Assembly: GCF_035046485.1 (NCBI RefSeq)
Contig: NC_085137.1
Span: 10,432,252-10,496,251, forward strand
Length of the DNA: 64,000 bases
Source: Aedes albopictus
Taxonomy: Eukaryota > Arthropoda > Insecta > Diptera > Culicidae
Direction: 5' to 3'
Position numbers and translations under genes: made by a program
Part shown: positions 33,259 through 45,149 of the stretch, piece after piece
Layout of the letters: every line of letters begins with the position of its first letter
Numbering within the stretch: the stretch's first letter is position 1
The notes under the pieces: model-generated
Databases searched by the model: none
Seen by the model: only the letters and a program-made list of their open reading frames with translations
Told to the model about the DNA's origin: nothing

Positions 33259-35148
33259 TCAGGCGGGTGTACAGCTCTGAGATTCGAATGAACTGGATAG
33301 TTCACCCGAAACCCTTACGCAGTTTTGCAAACCGTCCATCGTTGCTTTAATAAGTCTAGTCAGCTTCCCAGGAAAGCCGTTTTCGTCCATGATTCTCCAT
33401 AGCTCTGCGCGGTCGATACTGTCGTATGCCGCTTTGAAGTCGATGAACAGGTGGTGCGTTGGGACCTGGTATTCACGGCATTTCTGGAGGATTTGCCGTA
33501 CGGTAAAGATCTGATCCGTTGTCGACCGGCCGTCGATGGAACCGGCTTGATAACTTCCCACGAACTCATTTGTTTTAGGTGACAGACGACGGAAGATGAT
33601 CTGGGATAGCACTTTGTAGGCAGCATTCAAAATAGTGATCGCCCTGAAGTTCTCACATTCCAAATGGTCGCCTTTCTTGTTAATGGAGCAGATTACCCCT
33701 TCATTCCACTCCTCCGGTAGCTGTTCGGTTTCCCAGATCTTGACTACTAAATGGTGCAGACAGGTGGCCAACTTTTCCGGACCCATCTTGATGAGTTCTG
33801 CTGCGATACCGTCCTTACCAGCCGTTTTGTTGTTTTTGAGCTGGTGGAATGCATCCTTAACTTCCCTCAGCGTGGGAGTTGGTTCGTTCCCGTCTTCTGC
33901 TGCACCAACATAGTCATTTCCTCCGCTGCCTTGGTCCTCCGTGCCTACATTCTCTTCGCCATTCAGGTGCTCGTCGAAGTGCTGCCTCCACCTTTCGATC
34001 ACCTCACGTTTGTCCGTCAGGAGGCTCCCGTCCTTATCCCTGCAGATATCGGCTTGCGGCACGTAGCCTTTGCGGGATGCGTTGAGCTTCTGGTAGAACT
34101 TGCGTGTTTCCTGTGAACGGCACAGCAGATCCATTTCCTCGTACTCCGCTTCTTCCAGGCGACGCTTTTTCTCCTGGAAGAGACGGGTCTGCTGCTTCCG
34201 CTTCTGTCTGTATCGCTCCACATTCTGTCGGGTTCCATGCTGCAGCATTACCGCCTGCGCTGCATCCTTCTCCTCCAGAACCGCTTTGCACTCCTCGTCG
34301 AACCAATCGTTTCGTCGACTCCGTTCTACGTACCCGATAGTGCTCTCGGCTGCGTTGTTGATGGCTGCTTTGACTGTACTCCAGCAGTCCTCCAGAGGGG
34401 CCACATCGAGCACACCCTCGTCCGGCAACGCTGCCTCGAGATTCTGCGCGTATGCTAAGGCGACATCCGGTTGCTTCAGTTGCTCTAGATCGTACCGGGG
34501 CGGCCGCCGGTAATGTACGTTGTTAATAACGGAGAGTTTTGGGCGCAGTTTAACCATCACCAGGTAGTGATCGGAGTCGATATTAGCGCCACGATAGGTC
34601 CTGACGTCGATAATGTCGGAGAAGTGCCGTCCATCAATCAGAACGTGGTCGATTTGCGATTCCGTTTGTTGTGGTGATCTCCAGGTGTAACGATAAGGGA
34701 GGCTGTGCTGGAAGAAGGTGCTACGAATGGCCATGTTCTTGGAGGCGGCAAAATCGATGAGGCGTAGGCCTTTTTCGTTCGTCAGCTGGTGGGCGCTGAA
34801 CTTTTCAATCGTCGGTCTGAATTCCTCCTCCTGGCCTACCTGAGCGTTTAGATCTCCTATGATGATCTTGACGTCGTGGTTTGGGCAACGGTCGTACTCG
34901 CGTTCGAGCTGCGCGTAAAATGCGTCTTTGTCATCATCAGTGCTTCCGGAGTGTGGGCTGTGCACGTTTATTATGCTAATGTTGAAGAATCGGCCCTTGA
35001 TCCTCAACCTGCACATTCTTTCGTCGATCGACCACCAACCGATCACGTGCCTCTGCATGTCGCCCATCACTATAAAAGCTGTTCCCAGCTCACGTGTGTT
35101 GCCGCAACTCTGGTAGATGGTATGATTACCTCTAAACGTTCGCACCAT
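33259..35148 (-). pseudogene. RTE LINE endonuclease-reverse transcriptase
   Basis: The 629-residue open frame contains the APE endonuclease motifs GDLNAQVG, QIDHVLIDGR and SDHYLVMVKL, then RT motifs LKNNKTAGKDGIAAELIK, YQAGSIDGRSTTDQIF and HHLFIDFKAAYDSIDR (motif A). The N-terminal endonuclease strand (GTWNCISLNF, 35165-35280) is in the same frame but cut off by an in-frame TGA. RT motifs B and C are absent: after SGELSSSFES the sequence jumps to the C-terminal region. It would nick DNA and copy LINE RNA if intact; this copy cannot. Confidence 0.85.
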
Positions 35149-35629
35149 AGATCCTGTTCAACACACCTCCTGCAGCGCTACGATTCCGAACCCGCGGTCC
35201 TTCAGTATATCGGCGAGTATGCGGCTGCTCCCGATGAAGTTGAGAGATATGCAGTTCCACGTACCGAGCTTCCAATCGCCAGTCCCTTTTTGTTGCTGTG
35301 GTCGTCGCCATTGGTATCGGTTCGCATTCTTCTCTTGTTGATTTTCCGGTGCTAGTCTTTTTTACGGCTGGCTCGCAGGGCCTGACACCAACCCACTAAC
35401 CCAGGGAGCTGGGCTTACCTTCCCGGAAGCTACGGGTTCTGGGTTATTTTAACGCAAAGACAGAATAACTTGAAAATGACTTGTGTCCAAACAAAAACCA
35501 GCGCTCTCGACACTCCTTTGTGACATGTGTGCTGCTTGGGTAGTTCCCGAGAGTGCTGGAACACTCCACTTATTCTGAAAGTGCAAGAGATCATACATTT
35601 TTGATCAATACCGGCAATGAATAAGTCCT

Positions 35630-35740
35630 TACAGTGGGGAAGGGAACGGAATGTTAGAGTGTGATGGCTGTTGCTACTAGAGACCGAGAGCACTCTGCGT
35701 TCCCGGGGTTGTGTTACTAGGGTAGGATGAGGGATCTGGG
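35630..35740 (+). repeat. Dispersed repeat (GTTGCTACTAGAGACCGAG type)
   Basis: Diverged copy of 3575-3690 in the same orientation. Confidence 0.55.
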
Positions 35741-36373
35741 AGTCGATGAAGCGATCCGGCACAGTTCGCTTTGTTGCCTTACTTATAGTCGTTATATGAT
35801 AGATTGACACTGTGCTGCGAAATTTGGAAGGAAGGAAAACGGCATTTTCAACCCGTTTTTGTTCTAGCGATGGCTATGAACATGCGATTATAAATGAGTT
35901 GTATGTAGAGGAGAGAAAGAGAGAAAGTAGATCGATAGAAAGATCTAGATTAAGCAGGGTACGAAAAACGGATCACGCCGAAAAACAAACGCTTTGTCCT
36001 AAGCGGTGCATGTTGGTAACAAAAGCGCTCCGCAACAAACGCATGTCAGGGGATGAGAGCAATAAAACAAACATCGTTCGCCGTGCGTGTGCTGATATTC
36101 CGGCTTTTCTGTAGAAATTTTCGACCCACATTATTGAATTCATAAGGATTTGGACAAAATAAGACTGTTGCAAACCTCAGAGTTGAGTTTCAGTTGTAAA
36201 ACAATGCGAAAATAACGATGTGAATAGAACGAGACAAATATTCTAACCGTTTTTGTTGTGAACAAACTCGGGAGCGATTTTGTCATTATCTGCTAACGAA
36301 TAAACAAAGCGTTGTTGCCGTGCCTTCTTTGTTGCCTATTTTTCGCTTGCGGTGGCATATTCTGCGTACACTG

Positions 36374-36626
36374 AGATTGAGTTTAAATAAGGGCGAAAGT
36401 AACATGAGAGAGTTCTCTTTATCGACTCTCTCTTCTGCAAATTTAAGTGACAAGATGCAAATTCAATCGAAATCTTTTACACTTAGACGCTAGATTGCAT
36501 AGCAATCTTTCATTTAAGCGTAAAAAAGTTTAATGAAACTTGCATCTTGTCACTTCAATTTGAAGAAGCGAGAGTCGATAAAGAGAACTCTCTCATGTTA
36601 CTTTCGCCCTTATTTAAACTCAATCT
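36374..36626. mobile_element. MITE, about 253 bp
   Basis: The ends AGATTGAGTTTAAATAAGGG pair with the other side for about 90 bp, including AACATGAGAGAGTTCTCTTT and GTGACAAGATGCAA. The loop contains TTGCATAGCAATCTTTC. No certain target duplication. Related arm words occur at 19065-19305. Confidence 0.8.
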
Positions 36627-36649
36627 GGAGATACAAAGTAGGTAGAAAG

Positions 36650-36728
36650 AGACGAGCCAGGGATTGGACCCAGGACCTTCTGCATGCGAATCAGAAGCGA
36701 TAGCCACTAGACCACCAAGCCCATCAGA
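36650..36728 (-). repeat. tRNA-derived SINE head
   Basis: The minus strand has a box-A-like GGTCTAGTGGCTATCG and a box-B-like GGGTCCAATCCC, with CTTCTGATTCGCATGCAGAAG between. The anticodon-like loop is nine bases rather than seven and the cloverleaf is imperfect, so this is a tRNA-like SINE or relic rather than a tRNA gene. Confidence 0.65.
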
Positions 36729-37404
36729 GTGGCTTCCAATGTAAGTAAAGGTACAAAGTGGAAAAAACGGACGTTGTTTTTCTTCAGAATTATCTAGACT
36801 GGTCGACGAGCCATGCAGGCCCTGATCTGTTTCTTAGGTCAATGTTTCACATATTTGATTGGAGTTTAGTCGAAATATCTATGGACGATTCTACGATATG
36901 GTTTTGGAGGGCTTTGTCATTCGTCAATCGTCATTCAAGATTGTGAGCCCGTATGTAAAACTACTTTACAACATCAAGTATCCATAAACCAGATCTGAAT
37001 TGTGTTTTACACAATCATACTGTCATAGACAAACGAAAGTCTTACTCTGCTCACTTTTCCTTATTCATTTTTGCAGTGGTTTGTTTAAATACTGAGTAAT
37101 TCGTCATTTGCTAACTGACGTCGCTAGCATAGCGTTTGCTACTGTTTGGCGTTTGCTACCGCCACTAAATGAGCGCTTGACGAAACCAGTGTTGCGAAGT
37201 GTCAGTATCAACCGACATTTCAAACTGAAATTAAGATAGGCAACCATTCATTTTTACATTTACCATCGGAATATCAATTGACTAGCCTCTGATCATTCAA
37301 TTCCCCTCCGGCATCAGTCAAGGCATATATCATTCAATTAAGCCCCAGCTAGGCAGCATAAATTTGTGGTGTTGTAGGTTCAAAGCTTTTGCCATCATTG
37401 AGGA

Positions 37405-37695
37405 CGTCAAACCCGACATAAACCTATCATTCGCCTGTTTTTATTTTGGCCACCAATCCCAACATAGACCCAACAGATGATCGATATTGGTCCAATAGTG
37501 GCCCAACATTCGATAAAAATTGACCCGACATTCGATAATGTTTCAGTCTGGCGGAATCTTGCAGGTCGTTTTTGTTTTGTGCCCCGCTAGTCATTTGAGT
37601 AACAATGCATTCTGATTGAATGAAATCGTTTTAAACATGACTAGAAGGAAAACTGACTGAAAAGATTGTAAAAATGAATGGGATTCGAATGAGTG
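37405..37695 (-). repeat. Dispersed repeat, inverted partner of 26445-26785
   Basis: See 26445-26785; the landmarks appear in reverse complement (CCTGTTTTTATTTTGG, ACCCAACA, TCTGGCGGAA, AAATCGTTTTAAACATG). Confidence 0.75.
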
Positions 37696-37836
37696 TAATC
37701 AGTTTCGTAGCTTCGTACCACTAAGTGGATAACTGACACTGAGGAAGATTACAAGTGGTAGTCGAAATACGCGTATCTGTCATAGGATAAGCAACATAGG
37801 GCGGAATTGAAAGGTACGAAACTGATTACACTCATT
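37688..37836. mobile_element. Small foldback element carrying a ribozyme-like motif
   Basis: 149 bp with inverted ends AATGAGTGTAATCAGTTTCG and its complement. The middle contains a hammerhead-like motif at 37735-37781. Confidence 0.7.
37735..37781 (+). ncRNA. Candidate hammerhead ribozyme (minimal type I)
   Basis: Reading the plus strand as RNA: stem I strands GACA / UGUC, core CUGAGGA, one extra A, stem II GAUUAC-AAGUG-GUAGUC (six pairs, one G-U), core GAAA, then a self-complementary UACGCGUA stem III and cleavage-site AUC. This order matches minimal hammerheads known in Penelope-like elements. The extra base before stem II and the very short stem III leave activity uncertain. Confidence 0.5.
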
Positions 37837-38104
37837 AGAAGAGGGTATTCTGCTTAGAGGGTTCGAAAAGTCGGTACAAGATAAATGGGATGATTTTTTG
37901 CCACACTGGACGAATTTAGCGATATTGACATTGGGCGATTATGTTTCGTGACGATGGATTTAATCGCATTTTTTCTAAGGTTTGCGTCTGTTTGTCTGTG
38001 ATCTTATATTGCATTCACCATCATCAGATTGAAGTGTCTAGAAACTTGTCTGAATTTTGTAGACACAACTATAACTTCTATATTTCTATCTTTTCTTCCT
38101 TCAG

Positions 38105-38539
38105 GTAACATGCGACATCTGTCTGAAAACCTTCGCAAGTAGTTCCGGACTCATCGTTCATCGACGGATTCATCTCGGCATACACCCGTACAAATGCGAC
38201 TACTGCCCAAAATCTTTTGCCCAATCGACGGCCCTCAAGTACCATTTGAAGAAGCATGACTCCATCAGCCTTCCTACTACCACCGGCAGCAACGAAGGAC
38301 CCCACTCGCAAACGTCGACCATCGATTCAAGCTCCTTCTCGGAACACTCATCGGACCAATCGAATCCCCCCACCACCACCACTACCAGCACCCCTTCCTC
38401 GACCAGTCCGGAACCATCGACTACCAAACCCGCTCCCACGGTTAGTCACGTCAAGTGCTCGATCTGCAACAAGCACTTTCGTTCGGCTGAATATCTGGCA
38501 CGGCACCGTAGGACCCACTCCGGCGAACGGCCGTACCAG
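38105..38539 (+). CDS. Zinc-finger gene, exon with fingers 9-11
   Basis: Phase 0 at both ends, between acceptor CTTCCTTCAG and donor GTGAGC. It encodes finger 9 (VTCDICLKTFASSSGLIVH), finger 10 (YKCDYCPKSFAQSTALKYH) ending KKHD, and a 60-residue Ser/Thr/Pro-rich linker with a run of Thr. It then encodes finger 11 (VKCSICNKHFRSAEYLARH), which opens the third block. The exon ends inside the linker at RPYQ. Confidence 0.93.
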
Positions 38540-38657
38540 GTGAGCCACTGATCTGCGTTCCGCGCAGAGCAGCCCATTTCAAACCCTGACTTGCCTGTCT
38601 GTCCCATCTGAGAGAAAGAGTGTGATTAATCAACAGGAATTGTGTGAAATTTTCTAG

Positions 38658-39038
38658 TGCGAGATTTGCGGCAAGAACTTCAGCACCACCAGCTACCTGG
38701 TCATCCACCGGAGGCGACACACCTCGGAACGGCCGTACAAGTGCTCCTACGAGAACTGTTCCAAAGCTTTCGTGGACAGTCGTGCCCTGCAGGAGCACAG
38801 TCGGTCGATCCATTCGAAGATTAGGGTTCCCTGCGAGACCTGCTCGAAGACCTACTCGAGCGTGAGCAATCTGATCGTGCACAGGAGGATCCACAGTGGA
38901 TTTCATCCGTTCGAGTGCGACATCTGCGGAAGGTCGTTTGCCCAGAAGAACGCACTGAAGTACCATCTCAAGCAGCACGTCAACAGACAGGAAACTGCGA
39001 AAAGCTATCCGCATCAAGCGGAAGGAATTTTAATCTAG
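38658..39038 (+). CDS. Zinc-finger gene, last coding exon with fingers 12-15
   Basis: Follows a 118-bp intron (acceptor ATTTTCTAG). It encodes finger 12 (CEICGKNFSTTSYLVIH), finger 13 with CX4C spacing ([18 protein letters not shown]), finger 14 (PCETCSKTYSSVSNLIVH) and finger 15 (FECDICGRSFAQKNALKYH). A 20-residue tail leads to TAG at 39036-39038. The order repeats that of fingers 2-5 and 7-10. Confidence 0.93.
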   Translation, partial: CEICGKNFSTTSYLVIHRRRHTSERPYKCSYENCSKAFVDSRALQEHSRSIHSKIRVPCETCSKTYSSVSNLIVHRRIHSGFHPFECDICGRSFAQKNALKYHLKQHVNRQETAKSYPHQAEGILI

Positions 39039-39436
39039 GAAGTTAGTCATTTCAACAATCTACAATCCAAGCAACCATTGAACCAGACCAGTATTGAATG
39101 TATAGAATAATCTAAGAGTGCTATGAATTTGCGATTCCTAGTTTCGAATGCAGTGATCTAGTAACTAAAGTTGTAAGATATTAAGAAATCGTTGAATGGA
39201 TGTGAAATAAACACTTTGTACATTGAAATCGTTAGAACTTTACAATTCAAGTGTAAACTAAGTCAAAGTAAAGAATACCGCGCAAAAGAAAACAAAAGAA
39301 TCGTTCCTTATTTGAAGACTTTTAAACTAATTTTAGCATCTAGAAACCAAGATGAAGCAAAATCGCGAACTAAACCAAAGTACGACTAAGTGTAGTATGA
39401 ATATGAAATCTTTTAATTTATATTATTACAATAAAA
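39039..39436 (+). terminator. Probable 3' UTR with polyadenylation signals
   Basis: AT-rich sequence after the stop with AATAAA hexamers at 39206-39211 and 39430-39435. Either could end the zinc-finger mRNA; none can be chosen from sequence alone. Confidence 0.55.
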
Positions 39437-40156
39437 ACGAACTGTAACGAACAACAACTTTCAATGCACAAGAGAAACCAAGCCCAGCTGCGAGCCATCA
39501 AATCGATATAAATCAATGATGCACCCCAGCCCCACGTTGAAAGTGGATTATCCTCTCGCTCGAATCTAATAAGCCATAAAACAAAACAAACTGTTGGCAC
39601 ATGCGAAATTTCCACCAGAACCACCTGTTGCAAGTAGCATTTCTTTCGGTTTCGTTCCTCTTTTTATGGTACCTACCTATCACAAGCGCAATGTGCACTT
39701 GTGCTTTCGCTGTAAGTACTTGCAATTTTCGAAGCGAATCCATATATCAATCAATTACAAACGGCTGGCTGGCCGGCGTTCGCTTGCGGTGTGTCCGTCC
39801 ACCGCTCTGTCAGAGCAACTGATTGGGATCTCTGGAGGAGGAGGTGAGTACATATAACCGAAAAAAAGCCAAGCTGCTCGGTAGGATGCCTGTAGGTGGT
39901 TTTTTGTTCTGCCGTCTTTTTTTTTGCGAGTTTTGCAATGTGATGAAACTTGCAAAGAGATGGGGCATTGCGGGAGTAATAAACAAATTTACAGCGTGAT
40001 GTGTTAACGAGCCGAATAAAAGGTGTGGTAAAACGATAAATTGTTTGAATTCAAATCTGTAGGCTACATTCACGTCCTTACGGTCATCGAAAAAGGAAGG
40101 AATGTTTGTGTGACGTGCGTTGCCAAATGAAATAATAAAAATATTATTGACAATAA
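39437..40156. other. Intergenic spacer
   Basis: No gene recognised. A partial copy of the GGTCATCGA...GGAAGGAATGTT dispersed repeat occurs at about 40062-40125. Confidence 0.4.
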
Positions 40157-40322
40157 GGGAACGTCCATAAATTACGTCACGCTTTGAGGGGGGAGGGGGG
40201 GTTCAGCAAAGTGTGACGATCCATACAAAAATTTCAGAGGTCCCATACAAAAAGTGTGACATAGGGGGGAGGGGGGGTTGAAAATGGTCGATTTTTGCGT
40301 GACGTAATTTATGGACGTTCCC
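40157..40322. mobile_element. 3-bp-TSD MITE, copy 1 (TAA)
   Basis: 166 bp. The ends GGGAACGTCCATAAATTACG are perfect inverted repeats, flanked by TAA (40154-40156 and 40323-40325). G-rich runs lie in the middle. The 3-bp duplication and GGG start suggest PIF/Harbinger-like mobilisation (inference). Confidence 0.85.
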
Positions 40323-40708
40323 TAAGTGACTTAGAAACTTGGGTCAACATTTGAAGCGACGAACCTGTCAATGTTTGTTGAGTAAATGCATGAAGAATGT
40401 CGTTTAATTTTGAATATGATGTACTGTTGATTATTTGAATCATATGAACGAGCTTACCTATGAAAATCTATCCAAGCGCTTACGAAAATGAATCGTTTGA
40501 TTTGCCATAAGGCGGTCCTAGTGATCATGCAAAATTTATAATTTAATAATTTTAAATTAAGATAGTTGTCCCGCATTGTAAAGTGTCCCGGAAATGTCCC
40601 GGGATTCAACACACGCTTAAATATGTTTTTTTCTTGATAGATAAATCTAACTAACATATTAAACTGTTTCAGTTATTCTTAAATGCAAACATCGGAAAAA
40701 TTTAAATA

Positions 40709-42011
40709 GTGGGTAATTCTCGCTGAGATCGGTCCACTATTTACACCTTGTCTTAAAAAATGTTTGAGGTGGCGATTTTCTGAAAGTCTCGCTAAAAAAG
40801 TAAGGAAAATTCATTTGGTTACTCAAATTGACGGACGCCTCGTTAGTTAGAGCCACAACATTTTTTGCAGACCCCTCGATTTTGGTCAAATGGTGGCTCA
40901 ATTATAACTTAATCATAACTCTAAAGTTTCTCCAAAAACCATCTCAAAACGAATTGTTGTTGAAAAGAGGCAGATAAAGCTACTATTATCAATAATAAAA
41001 AATTGGGTCGGTCATATTGGTTTTGGACGCCATGTTGGATTTTTATACCAAAACATTTTTTTCACCATGATGGCAACCACCGATTTTCAAAATTTTTGCA
41101 TCAATTGAAAGCTGAGACATTTATACATAACATACCAAAAAATTGAGATGTATTTTTCTTCTTTCAAAAGTTATCTGCCGTTTTGTAAACCATGTCACTT
41201 TTGCGCACTGGGTCCGGTGCCGGCCATTTACATAAATGCAACGTTTTTTCACAGTGTACACGAACACAAATTTAAAATCTGAACCCACTAATGGAAAGCT
41301 GAAGGTTTAAGCTTTTCAAAACACTATAAAAGCTATGAAAGCAATGCCCGCATCATTGAGAAACGGTAAAAAACGGAAACGTACTTCCGATTTGCCCAAA
41401 TTTTACCGTTTCGTAAAATAAATACAATACAATTTTGCGGCAGGTGCCATTGTGAATACATGCAGGCGTGAGCTCGGATGGTGTAGTATGTCGTTGCCGG
41501 TGCGCATGGTAATGTATGGAGAAAACGTGGCTTAATTTACAAAACTGCAGATAACTTTTGATAGGAATAAAAGACATCTCTAAATTTTTGATATGTTATG
41601 TATAAATGTCTCAGCTTTCAATTGATGCAAAAATTTTGAAAATCGGTGGTTGCCATCATGGTGAAAAACATGTTTTGGTATAAAAATCTAAGATGGCGTC
41701 CAAAATCAATACAGCCGACCCAATTTTTTATTATTGTAAACAGTAGCTCTATCTTTCCTCTTTTCAACAACAATTCGCTTTGAGGTGGTTTTTGGAGAAA
41801 CTTTCGAGTTATAATGGTTTAAATGAGCATTTGACCAAAATCGAGGGGTCTGCAAAAATTGTTGTGGCTCTAACTAACGGGGGTCCGTCAATGTGAGTAA
41901 CCAAATGCATTTTTCTTACTTTTTTTACGAGGACTTTCAGAAAATCGCACCCTTAAACATTTTTGAAGACAAGGTGTAAATAGTGGGCCGGTCTCAGCGA
42001 GAATTACCCAG
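40709..42011. mobile_element. 1.3-kb foldback element, TA-flanked
   Basis: The ends (G/C)TGGGTAATTCTCGCTGAGA pair with the opposite side, and arms of about 480 bp match imperfectly (for example CACCATGATGGCAACCACCG and its complement). TA borders both sides (40707-40708 and 42012-42013). No transposase frame. Confidence 0.8.
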
Positions 42012-42192
42012 TAAAAAATGGAAAAAAAAACTTTTTTTTCATGAATCATCGCTCATTTTACTTAATTTTTTTTCGATATCTGCTAATTCGTGAATTCTAA
42101 GTTAATGCAAATTCTTCATGGTTTGATTTCTGTAAGCTCTCTGCAAAGTGAATTTGAAGACTTTTTGCCAGAACTTCGTGCAGAGATATCGA

Positions 42193-42343
<151 letters not shown>

Positions 42344-42589
42344 TAGCAACCTACAGATCCTGTCAGCTGGATTCTTTAAAAAGAGCATAAATTGTAGTTG
42401 AATAAACTAAATTAATTCTTAAAAGATTATTTTAAAAAATTTTTGAAGAATGCCTGAATTCTTCCCATAAACAAAGTGCAATTTCGTTAGATACGAATCT
42501 TCCAGCACAATACTGAAAAATGCCTACGTAACCTCTCAGGGAAAAACATCGAGGAACATCGTTGAAATTTTTCAAAATTCACTTGTTAC

Positions 42590-42795
42590 AGCCCTGTTTG
42601 ATCTCGCGCCGAGAGCGATCAGGAACTTCGCCATCCGCAACTTCATCCATTAGCACTTCAATCTTGCGCAAGCAGTCGACACCCCGGCTGGAACTTTCAT
42701 CCGCTCTTCTGCTAAGCCATCTTTACGAAAAGGTCAGCCAAGTCATTGAACTGACAATGCCGTCGTTTCTCTGGACAGATTCGATAATACCGAAA
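42590..42795 (+). pseudogene. BEL/Pao Pol RNase H fragment
   Basis: The plus-strand frame contains STPRLELSSALLLSHLYEKV and MPSFLWTDS, the conserved start of the BEL/Pao RNase H-like region (PRLEL..ALLLA, LWTDS). It stands alone without LTRs or neighbouring Pol sequence; relic. Confidence 0.65.
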
Positions 42796-43068
42796 GAAAT
42801 CTTCAGAGGAATTTTGATTGTGCACTTTCTAACTAACATTTTAAGGACAAATGACTTGGGATACCAATTAGTTTGCTACCGAACGACTGGCATCGATGAC
42901 GAGCGATGTCATTCAGTGGTAGACCTTCATCGGGTAGTGCTGGTGATAGCAAGGGGCTCGAAAATCGACGGGTGCGCTAACAATAACTTTTGAGGTTTTT
43001 GAAAAATGTGTGCGTGCTTGAGTGTGTGATCCATCTAACCCCCACTGTCCGACACCGACAGTGATATT

Positions 43069-43209
43069 ATGGAAGAAAGCTTTCTCCAATACCTTGTTGG
43101 TGCTAAAGCAAAAGATGCTGTCCGAGAATTCGAAAATGTTGGTACCATTTCAGATCCAGAGACTTATTTCAAAATAGCTGGAGAGACAAGTCCATTCCTC
43201 TTAAATTAA
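43069..43209 (+). pseudogene. Short frame of unknown origin, possibly gag-like
   Basis: A 46-codon frame (MEESFLQYLVGAKAKDAVRE...) begins at ATG 43069. The string LVGAKAKDAV resembles retrotransposon Gag segments, but the match is short. It could be part of the same decayed BEL element as 42590-42795. Confidence 0.3.
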
Positions 43210-43289
43210 GCCCAGTAAGATAATGATAATGATAATTCAAATAAAAGTATAACTTTAGAAATTCACATAAAATTATACAAATCTTTCAA

Positions 43290-43468
43290 GCGTTCCCACA
43301 GAAATTCCTTCAGGGAATTTGATGGGAATTCCTTCAAAGAATCATTCCGGAATTCTTTTAATGATTCGTGAATTTCTACATTGTTTTTTTTTTTAATTCT
43401 TTTACAGATATCACCAAGGATTCTTCCAGATTTTCTTCACGAAGCACTTAGGAATACTTCCAACGGTT
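43290..43468. repeat. Degenerate GAATTCCTTC array, left part
   Basis: This array is continued at 48112-48340 after the Juan-like LINE, which inserted inside it. Confidence 0.65.
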
Positions 43469-43737
43469 TCATCAAATGTTTTTTTTTTTTTTTAATAAAC
43501 TTTATTAGTATCTCAATCAATTTTTACATTCTTCAACTTAATCTAGGTGTTCTGTGTATTATAACACACTATCATCCTAATTTGGTGAAATAAATTTAAG
43601 CTATTATCAATACTAATTAATAACATATTACATTTCATTTGCTGTAGCAGTTAAGATTTTTTGCAGGCTTTATTTTTCACCTGCATGTCAGAAATACATT
43701 TTTTTTTCAACTTATCCTAACCCTAACCTAACTTAAA

Positions 43738-44301
43738 CTAATTATACAAAGAGCTAATCGTAGCAATAGAAGACTGCAACGATTTTTGACGAAAGTTGGC
43801 AATGATTTTAGTTGACATCTGTTCCAATGTTTCAATATTAGAAATTTGATGCAACTCATTAGTGCTATACCAGGGAGGCAACTTCAGAATCATTTTCAAA
43901 ATTGTATTTTGAATCCTCTGAAGTTGCTTCTTTCTGGTATTGCAACAGCTCGACCATATTGGGACAGCGTACAACATGGCCGGTCTGAAAATTTGTTTAT
44001 AAATCAAAAAATTATTTTTGCGACAAAGTTTTGATTTTCTATTAATAAGTGGGTATAAACACTTAATGTATTTATTGCACTTAGTTTGAATACTTTCTAT
44101 GTGGTTTTTAAAAGTTAAGTTTTTATCTAGTAAGAGCCCTAGATACCTAACTTCTTCCGACCAATTTATTGGTGTTCCCCTCATAGTGACAACATGTCTA
44201 CTTGAGGGTTTCAAATAAAGAGCTCTTGGCTTATGTGGAATATGATAAGTTGAGTTTTGGAAGCATTTGGAGAAATCTTCCATTTTTGCAAATAAGAACA
44301 A
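43738..44301 (-). pseudogene. Juan-like ORF2 C-terminal part
   Basis: The frame begins after a single-base frameshift near 44250 and contains YLGLLLDKNLTFKNHIES followed by the Cys-poor C-terminal region ending QSSIATISSLYN. Part of the RT protein's C-terminus. Confidence 0.85.
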
Positions 44302-45095
44302 AAAATATCTAAACTTTTTTGCAATCTACTACAAATGACACGCAAACTTCGCCCCTTGGCTGAGATTCCTGTGTCATCTGCAAATAACGATTTTTGACAT
44401 CCTTGTGGCAAATCAGGTAAGTCGGAGGTAAACATATTGTATAAGATTGGTCCCAGTATGCTGCCTTGTGGAACACCAGCTCTTACAGGTAATCTATCTG
44501 ACTTGGAATTTTGATAATTTACCTGAAGTGTTCGATCCGATAAATAGTTTTGAATAATTTTAATAATATATAGTGGAAAATTAAAATGTTTCAATTTTAC
44601 GATCAAGCCTTCGTGCCAAACACTATCGAATGCTTTTTCTATGTCAAGAAGTGCTACACCAGTGGAGTAACCTTCAGATTTATTGGATCGAATGAAATTC
44701 GTTACCCGTAAAAGTTGATGAGGAGTCGAATGACCATGGCGGAATCCGAACTGCTCATTGGCAAAAATAGAATTTTCATCAATATGAATCATCATTCTAT
44801 TTGAAATAAGTTTTTCAAAAAGTTTACTGATAGATGACAGTAAGCTAATTGGACGATAACTAGAAGCTTCGGCAGGATTTTTGTCAGGCTTCAAAATTGG
44901 AACAACTTTAGCATTTTTCCATTTTTCAGGGAAATATGCTAACTGAAAACATTTGTTAAATATATTAACCAAAAATGATAAGCAACTTTCTGGAAGTTTT
45001 TTGATGAGAATATAGAAAATTCCGTCATCACCCGGAGCTTTCATATTCTTAAACTTCTTTATAATAGATCTCATTTCGTCCAAATCAGTGCCCAA
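44211..45095 (-). pseudogene. Juan-like ORF2 reverse transcriptase core
   Basis: RT motifs are present and well conserved: KAPGDDGI, SYRPISLLSSISKLFEKL, FGFRHGHST, VALLDIEKAFDSVW (motif A), AGVPQGSILGPILY (motif B) and LFADDTGIS (motif C, catalytic Asp pair). The frame is closed upstream by an in-frame TAG near 45150 and runs out of frame after FH near 44250. It would copy LINE RNA at the nick. Confidence 0.9.
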
Positions 45096-45149
45096 TGAAT
45101 TGTCGAAAATATTCTCATGATTGAGAATGTTTTCGAATTCGCGGGCAAC

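Larger units (their letters stand above)
32480..35430 (-). mobile_element. RTE-clade (JAM1-like) LINE, antisense in intron 6
   Basis: In element orientation it runs from a 5' region near 35430 through an APE endonuclease, RT and C-terminal region to a tail with AATAAATGTATGT at about 32490. The endonuclease-RT frame is mostly open, but an in-frame TGA lies at 35158-35160. The RT catalytic motif (FADD region) is lost to a deletion near 33295, and a stop or frameshift follows near 33068. RTE-like relatives lie at 51705-52145 and 60215-64000. Clade assignment is from motif recognition. Confidence 0.85.
32042..38104 (+). other. Intron 6 of the zinc-finger gene (6.1 kb)
   Basis: Contains an antisense RTE LINE, a dispersed repeat, a MITE, a SINE head, an inverted repeat partner and a ribozyme-like foldback. 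Stretch 35750-36370 holds nothing recognised. The acceptor is TCTTTTCTTCCTTCAG. Confidence 0.88.

Noticed and set aside
36650..36728. Possible tRNA gene
   Set aside because: The anticodon-like loop has nine bases and the arms do not close; SINE-like.
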